A stretch of 48,293 nt of DNA from Bacteroidota bacterium (lineage in GTDB: Bacteria > Bacteroidota > Bacteroidia > UKL13-3), in NCBI GenBank assembly GCA_947459415.1, contig CANHDN010000004.1, forward strand, positions 1 through 48,293, read 5' to 3'. This document shows, piece after piece, positions 45,464-48,293 of this stretch (positions are counted from its first letter, which is position 1; every line of letters starts with the position of its first letter). Both the position numbers and the translations under genes were made by a program. Under the pieces are notes generated by a model. The model made no database searches, was not told where the DNA came from, and was given only the letters and a program-made list of their open reading frames with translations.

Positions 45464-46698
45464 TCACAAAGAAAATTTTAATACATTCTATTGTATTTAG
45501 TCCTGATGGTGTTTCTACTGCATATTTGTATAATGATATAGCTCTAGGTTTTAGAAATGCCGGATATGAAGTTGTGGTTTTAACAACTACACCACATTAT
45601 AATTTAATAGAAAGTACTTTAATCAAACAACCTTTAAAAAGCAAATTATTTGGCATATTCTATGAAAGTGATTTTAATGGAATAAAAGTAATTCATGTTC
45701 CATTAAAGAAATATAAGAGTACTATTATAAGAATATTTTCTTTCATATACTGGCATTTTTTATCTCTCATTATAGGGCTTTCGATAAAAAGTGTAAATTT
45801 TGTACTAAGTCCTTCTCCTCCTTTAAGCATTGGACTTGTTTCAATATTAATTGCAAAAAAGAATAGAGCTAAATTTATATATAATGTTCAAGAAATATAT
45901 CCTGACTTATTAATTAAAAATGGAGCACTTAAATCAAGCCTACTCATCAAGTCTTTAAAGTGGTTAGAAAAATATGTTTATAACCATGCAACTGCGGTAA
46001 TTACGATTGATCAAAAATTCCATGACCAAATTGTTGATAGATTTTTTGAAAAAGATAAGCTGAAAATAGTACCCAATTTTGTTGATACGAAATTATACAA
46101 GCCAATATCCAAGGAAATAGAATTCCCTAAACCATATACAATAGACCCACATAAAGTTCGATTATTATATGCAGGAAATATTGGATTTTATCAAGATTGG
46201 GAGCCAGTATTATATGCTGCAAAAAAACTTATAGATTCTAACATTGAATTTTGGATTATAGGAGAAGGTGTAAAAAAAGAATATTTATTACAAGAAGTAG
46301 AAAAACACAGTCTCACCAATATTAAAATTTTACCCTATCAGGATAGAGAATTAATGCCTATTATAAATGCATTTGCTGATATTCATTTTATATCTATTAG
46401 TAAAAAAATGGAACAAGAAGGTTTTCCTTCAAAAGTATATACAATAATGGCTTGTGCAAAACCAATGATTGTAATTACAGGTGAGAATACGCCTTTGTAT
46501 AATTTCTTAAATAATTTGAATTGTTCTATATTGATTACAAATAATCGTAATGAAGGTTTTGTTAATTCGATAATTGAGTTAGCAAATAACGAAAGTAAAA
46601 AATATGAATTAGCTCAAAATGGTTATGAAATAATACATAAATTTTATACAAAAGATAAAGTTATTAGTCAGTATATAAAATTATTTGAAAATTGTTAA
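45460..46698 (+). CDS. wbuB: WbuB-like GT4, probable L-FucNAc transferase
   Basis: A 412-aa GT4 enzyme resembling WbuB/CapL, the FucNAc transferase normally found right after the fnl genes. It has HSIVFSPDGVSTAYLYNDIALGF at the N-terminus, SPSPPLSIGL and YNVQEIYPDLLIKNG in the acceptor half, and LLYAGNIGFYQDWEPVLYAA, ILPYQDRELMPIINAFADIHFI and FPSKVYTIMACAKPMIV in the donor half. The ATG at 45460 (ATGA overlap with fnlC) is preferred to a TTG 3 codons upstream. It would add L-FucNAc to the lipid-linked acceptor. Confidence 0.9.
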   Translation: MITKKILIHSIVFSPDGVSTAYLYNDIALGFRNAGYEVVVLTTTPHYNLIESTLIKQPLKSKLFGIFYESDFNGIKVIHVPLKKYKSTIIRIFSFIYWHFLSLIIGLSIKSVNFVLSPSPPLSIGLVSILIAKKNRAKFIYNVQEIYPDLLIKNGALKSSLLIKSLKWLEKYVYNHATAVITIDQKFHDQIVDRFFEKDKLKIVPNFVDTKLYKPISKEIEFPKPYTIDPHKVRLLYAGNIGFYQDWEPVLYAAKKLIDSNIEFWIIGEGVKKEYLLQEVEKHSLTNIKILPYQDRELMPIINAFADIHFISISKKMEQEGFPSKVYTIMACAKPMIVITGENTPLYNFLNNLNCSILITNNRNEGFVNSIIELANNESKKYELAQNGYEIIHKFYTKDKVISQYIKLFENC

Positions 46699-47512
46699 TG
46701 GAAAGTATATTTATAACTGGATCTTCGGGATTTGTCGGGAAAAATATTATAAACTATTTTAATAAAATAGTTCGAATTTTACAAATTTTCAAAGAACGAT
46801 AAAATTCAAATTAATCAGGACATAGTTCTGCAATTTGCAAGCAAAGCTCATGATCTAAAAAACACTTCTAATATAGAGGTATTATAAAGACAATACTGAA
46901 TTAACCAAGCTTGTATTTGACAATTTTCTTAAATCTGATGCTATATAATTTATAACTTTGAGTTCAGTAAAAGTCATAGCTGATAAGTTGTGTAGTGAGC
47001 TAACTGAAGAATATATACCTAGTCCAATTATACATTATGGGAAGAGGGAATTACCTACTGAATAATATATTTTAGTAATCAATTTTCAATAGAGAAAAAA
47101 GTTTAAATTTTAAGTCTTTGTCTGATTCATGGCTCCGGAATAAAGGGAATCTGAATTTATAATTTAAAATTGTAAATACAAACTTTCCAAGGCCAGTTGG
47201 AGCATTTAATTATAAACAATCATTTTGCAGTATTGACAATCTTTGTATTATAATACACGAATTAATTGAAAATGATAAAAATTCATCTGGGGTTTATAAT
47301 ATAGCCGATGATAATCCTTTATCAACAAACGTTCTTATTAAATTAATTTCTTAATCCCAAGGTAAAAAAGTATTATTTTGAAAATACCTAATTTATAATC
47401 AATATAATCTCTAACGTTGTTAGTTTATTTAAACTTCCTCTCAACACTTAAAGTATATACATAAATTACATTGTGTCTAATAAAAAAATCAAACGTGCTA
47501 TATATAAATAAA
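46698..47512 (+). pseudogene. Decayed NAD-dependent epimerase/dehydratase (SDR) gene
   Basis: The remnant begins with ATG at 46698, overlapping the wbuB stop as TAATG, and encodes MESIFITGSSGFVGKNIINYF before a stop at 46800. Further on, pieces of an extended SDR can be read in shifting frames. KAHDLKNTSN lies near 46845-46873, then a frameshift, then KDNTELTKLVFDNFLKSDAI, a stop at 46946, FITLSSVKVIADK, SELTEEYIPSPIIHYGK, and a stop at 47063. After another shift come FPRPVGAF, SFCSIDNLCIIIHELIEND, GVYNIADDNPLSTN, and finally SLFKLPLNT and YIVSNKKIKRA ending near 47512. Intact relatives usually follow wbuB and reduce or epimerise UDP-sugars. Multiple stops and indels make function impossible. 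Confidence 0.88.
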
Positions 47513-47584
47513 TAATTACCTATTAATTCTAAGACAGAATTAATCAAAACAATTCTTTCATTTTATAAATATTAAATTTTTTAA

Positions 47585-47592
47585 TATATTTG
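47585..47592 (+). promoter_or_regulatory. metK promoter -7 box (TATATTTG)
   Basis: TATATTTG followed by C is a perfect fit to the Bacteroidota -7 element. It lies 30 bp before the metK ATG, leaving a leader of roughly 25 bases. No clear TTG -33 element is visible. It allows metK to be expressed independently of the decayed gene upstream. Confidence 0.6.
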
Positions 47593-47622
47593 CACTTTAA
47601 AAATTCATCTAAATAATACAAT

Positions 47623-48293
47623 ATGCCTTATTTATTTACCTCAGAGAGTGTTTCTGAAGGACATCCAGACAAAGTAGCGGATCAGATATCTGACGCTTTA
47701 ATTGATAATTTTTTAGCTTTCGATCCACAATCCAAAGTGGCATGTGAGACTTTGGTAACAACAGGTCAGGTAGTATTGGCTGGTGAAGTAAAGTCAAAAG
47801 CATATTTAGATGTGCAAGAAATTGCAAGAGGGGTAATCAGAAAGATTGGTTACACCAAGAGTGAATATATGTTTGAAGCGAATAGCTGTGGTATTTTATC
47901 TGCTATTCACGAGCAATCAGCGGATATCAACCAAGGGGTGGACAGAAAGAAAAAAGAAGAGCAAGGAGCAGGTGACCAAGGGATGATGTTTGGTTATGCA
48001 ACCAACGAGACGGAAGATTATATGCCATTGGCTTTGGACTTAGCACACAAGATCTTAATTGAGTTGGCTGCATTAAGAAGAGAGAATAAGGCGATTAAAT
48101 ATTTAAGACCTGACGCAAAGTCTCAGGTAACTTTAGAGTACAATGATCAAAACCAACCAGTAAGAATTGATGCGATTGTAGTATCTACACAGCACGATGA
48201 TTTTGATGCAGAAGGTAAGATGTTAGCGAAGATCAAAAAAGATATCGTTGAGATCTTGATTCCAAGAGTACAAGCGAAGTACAAGAAATATGC
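47623..48293 (+). CDS. metK: S-adenosylmethionine synthetase (5' part)
   Basis: The first 223 residues of methionine adenosyltransferase, which makes SAM from methionine and ATP. The frame runs open off the right edge. The N-terminal [20 protein letters not shown], the [12 protein letters not shown] loop and the [12 protein letters not shown] motif are diagnostic. G+C is visibly higher than in the cassette (about 43% in one sampled line), as expected for a core gene. It has its own promoter. It gives the right-hand anchor of the polysaccharide locus. Confidence 0.97.
   Translation, partial: MPYLFTSESVSEGHPDKVADQISDALIDNFLAFDPQSKVACETLVTTGQVVLAGEVKSKAYLDVQEIARGVIRKIGYTKSEYMFEANSCGILSAIHEQSADINQGVDRKKKEEQGAGDQGMMFGYATNETEDYMPLALDLAHKILIELAALRRENKAIKYLRPDAKSQVTLEYNDQNQPVRIDAIVVSTQHDDFDAEGKMLAKIKKDIVEILIPRVQAKYKKY

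Noticed and set aside
47636..47827. Minus-strand open frame inside metK
   Set aside because: It is antisense to a highly conserved gene with no sign of its own start region.

Overview
This window is a large surface-polysaccharide biosynthesis locus from a member of the Bacteroidota, probably a Chitinophagaceae/Sphingobacteria-type organism. That placement is inferred from four things: low GC, the near absence of Shine-Dalgarno sequences, recognisable TAnnTTTG promoter boxes, and Bacteroidota-style Wza, Wzz and Wzi proteins. No rRNA, tRNA, CRISPR array, insertion sequence or phage gene was seen. The right edge enters metK, a housekeeping gene.

Layout. (1) 80-1832, minus strand: a WecG/TagA/CpsF-type glycosyltransferase and a very plant-like GDP-mannose 3,5-epimerase. 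(2) 1959-8497: a methyltransferase, a DUF707-like glycosyltransferase, a Wzz-like protein, GT9-like and GT25-like transferases, a Wzx flippase and a convergent GT2. (3) 8601-16226: two Wzi-family outer-membrane proteins and an O-antigen ligase/polymerase on the plus strand, then a third Wzi-like protein and a WcaJ-type initiating phosphoglycosyltransferase on the minus strand. (4) 16439-20119: a Wza-type export protein and a second kinase-less Wzz. (5) 20309-46698: a long co-directional cassette. It begins with TviB/TviC-like UDP-HexNAcA enzymes and a NeuB/KdsC-type phosphatase/SDR/ALDH block. It continues with a second Wzx, three tailoring enzymes (FkbM, another SAM methyltransferase, a phytanoyl-CoA dioxygenase-like protein), a NeuA-type cytidylyltransferase, a transketolase, a KpsC/KpsS-like protein, a GT4, a Wzy, an AsnB-type amidotransferase, a methyltransferase and another GT4. 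It ends with the UDP-L-FucNAc genes fnlA-fnlB-fnlC and a WbuB-like GT4. (6) 46698-47512: a decayed NAD-dependent epimerase, then the metK promoter and the 5' part of metK.

How the parts may work together (inference). WcaJ would load the first sugar phosphate on undecaprenyl phosphate. The GT4, GT2 and other transferases would extend the unit using UDP-HexNAcA, UDP-L-FucNAc and a CMP-activated ulosonic acid. A Wzx would flip it, a Wzy would polymerise it, Wzz would set chain length, and Wza with Wzi would export and anchor it. AsnB is well placed to amidate the uronic acid. Two flippases and two polymerase/ligase proteins suggest two glycans or a nested replacement of one cassette by another.

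The most interesting part is 22.6-35.6 kb. It encodes a CMP-ulosonate pathway with no hexosamine-specific feeder genes, and its phosphatase carries residues recalled as typical of KDN-9-phosphate phosphatase. The pathway genes are interleaved with an SDR, an aldehyde dehydrogenase, a 2-oxoglutarate oxygenase-like protein, a full-length transketolase and a KpsC/S-like protein. Together these could build and transfer an unusual, possibly undescribed, acidic sugar. Base composition changes sharply near 33.9 kb, which supports mosaic assembly.
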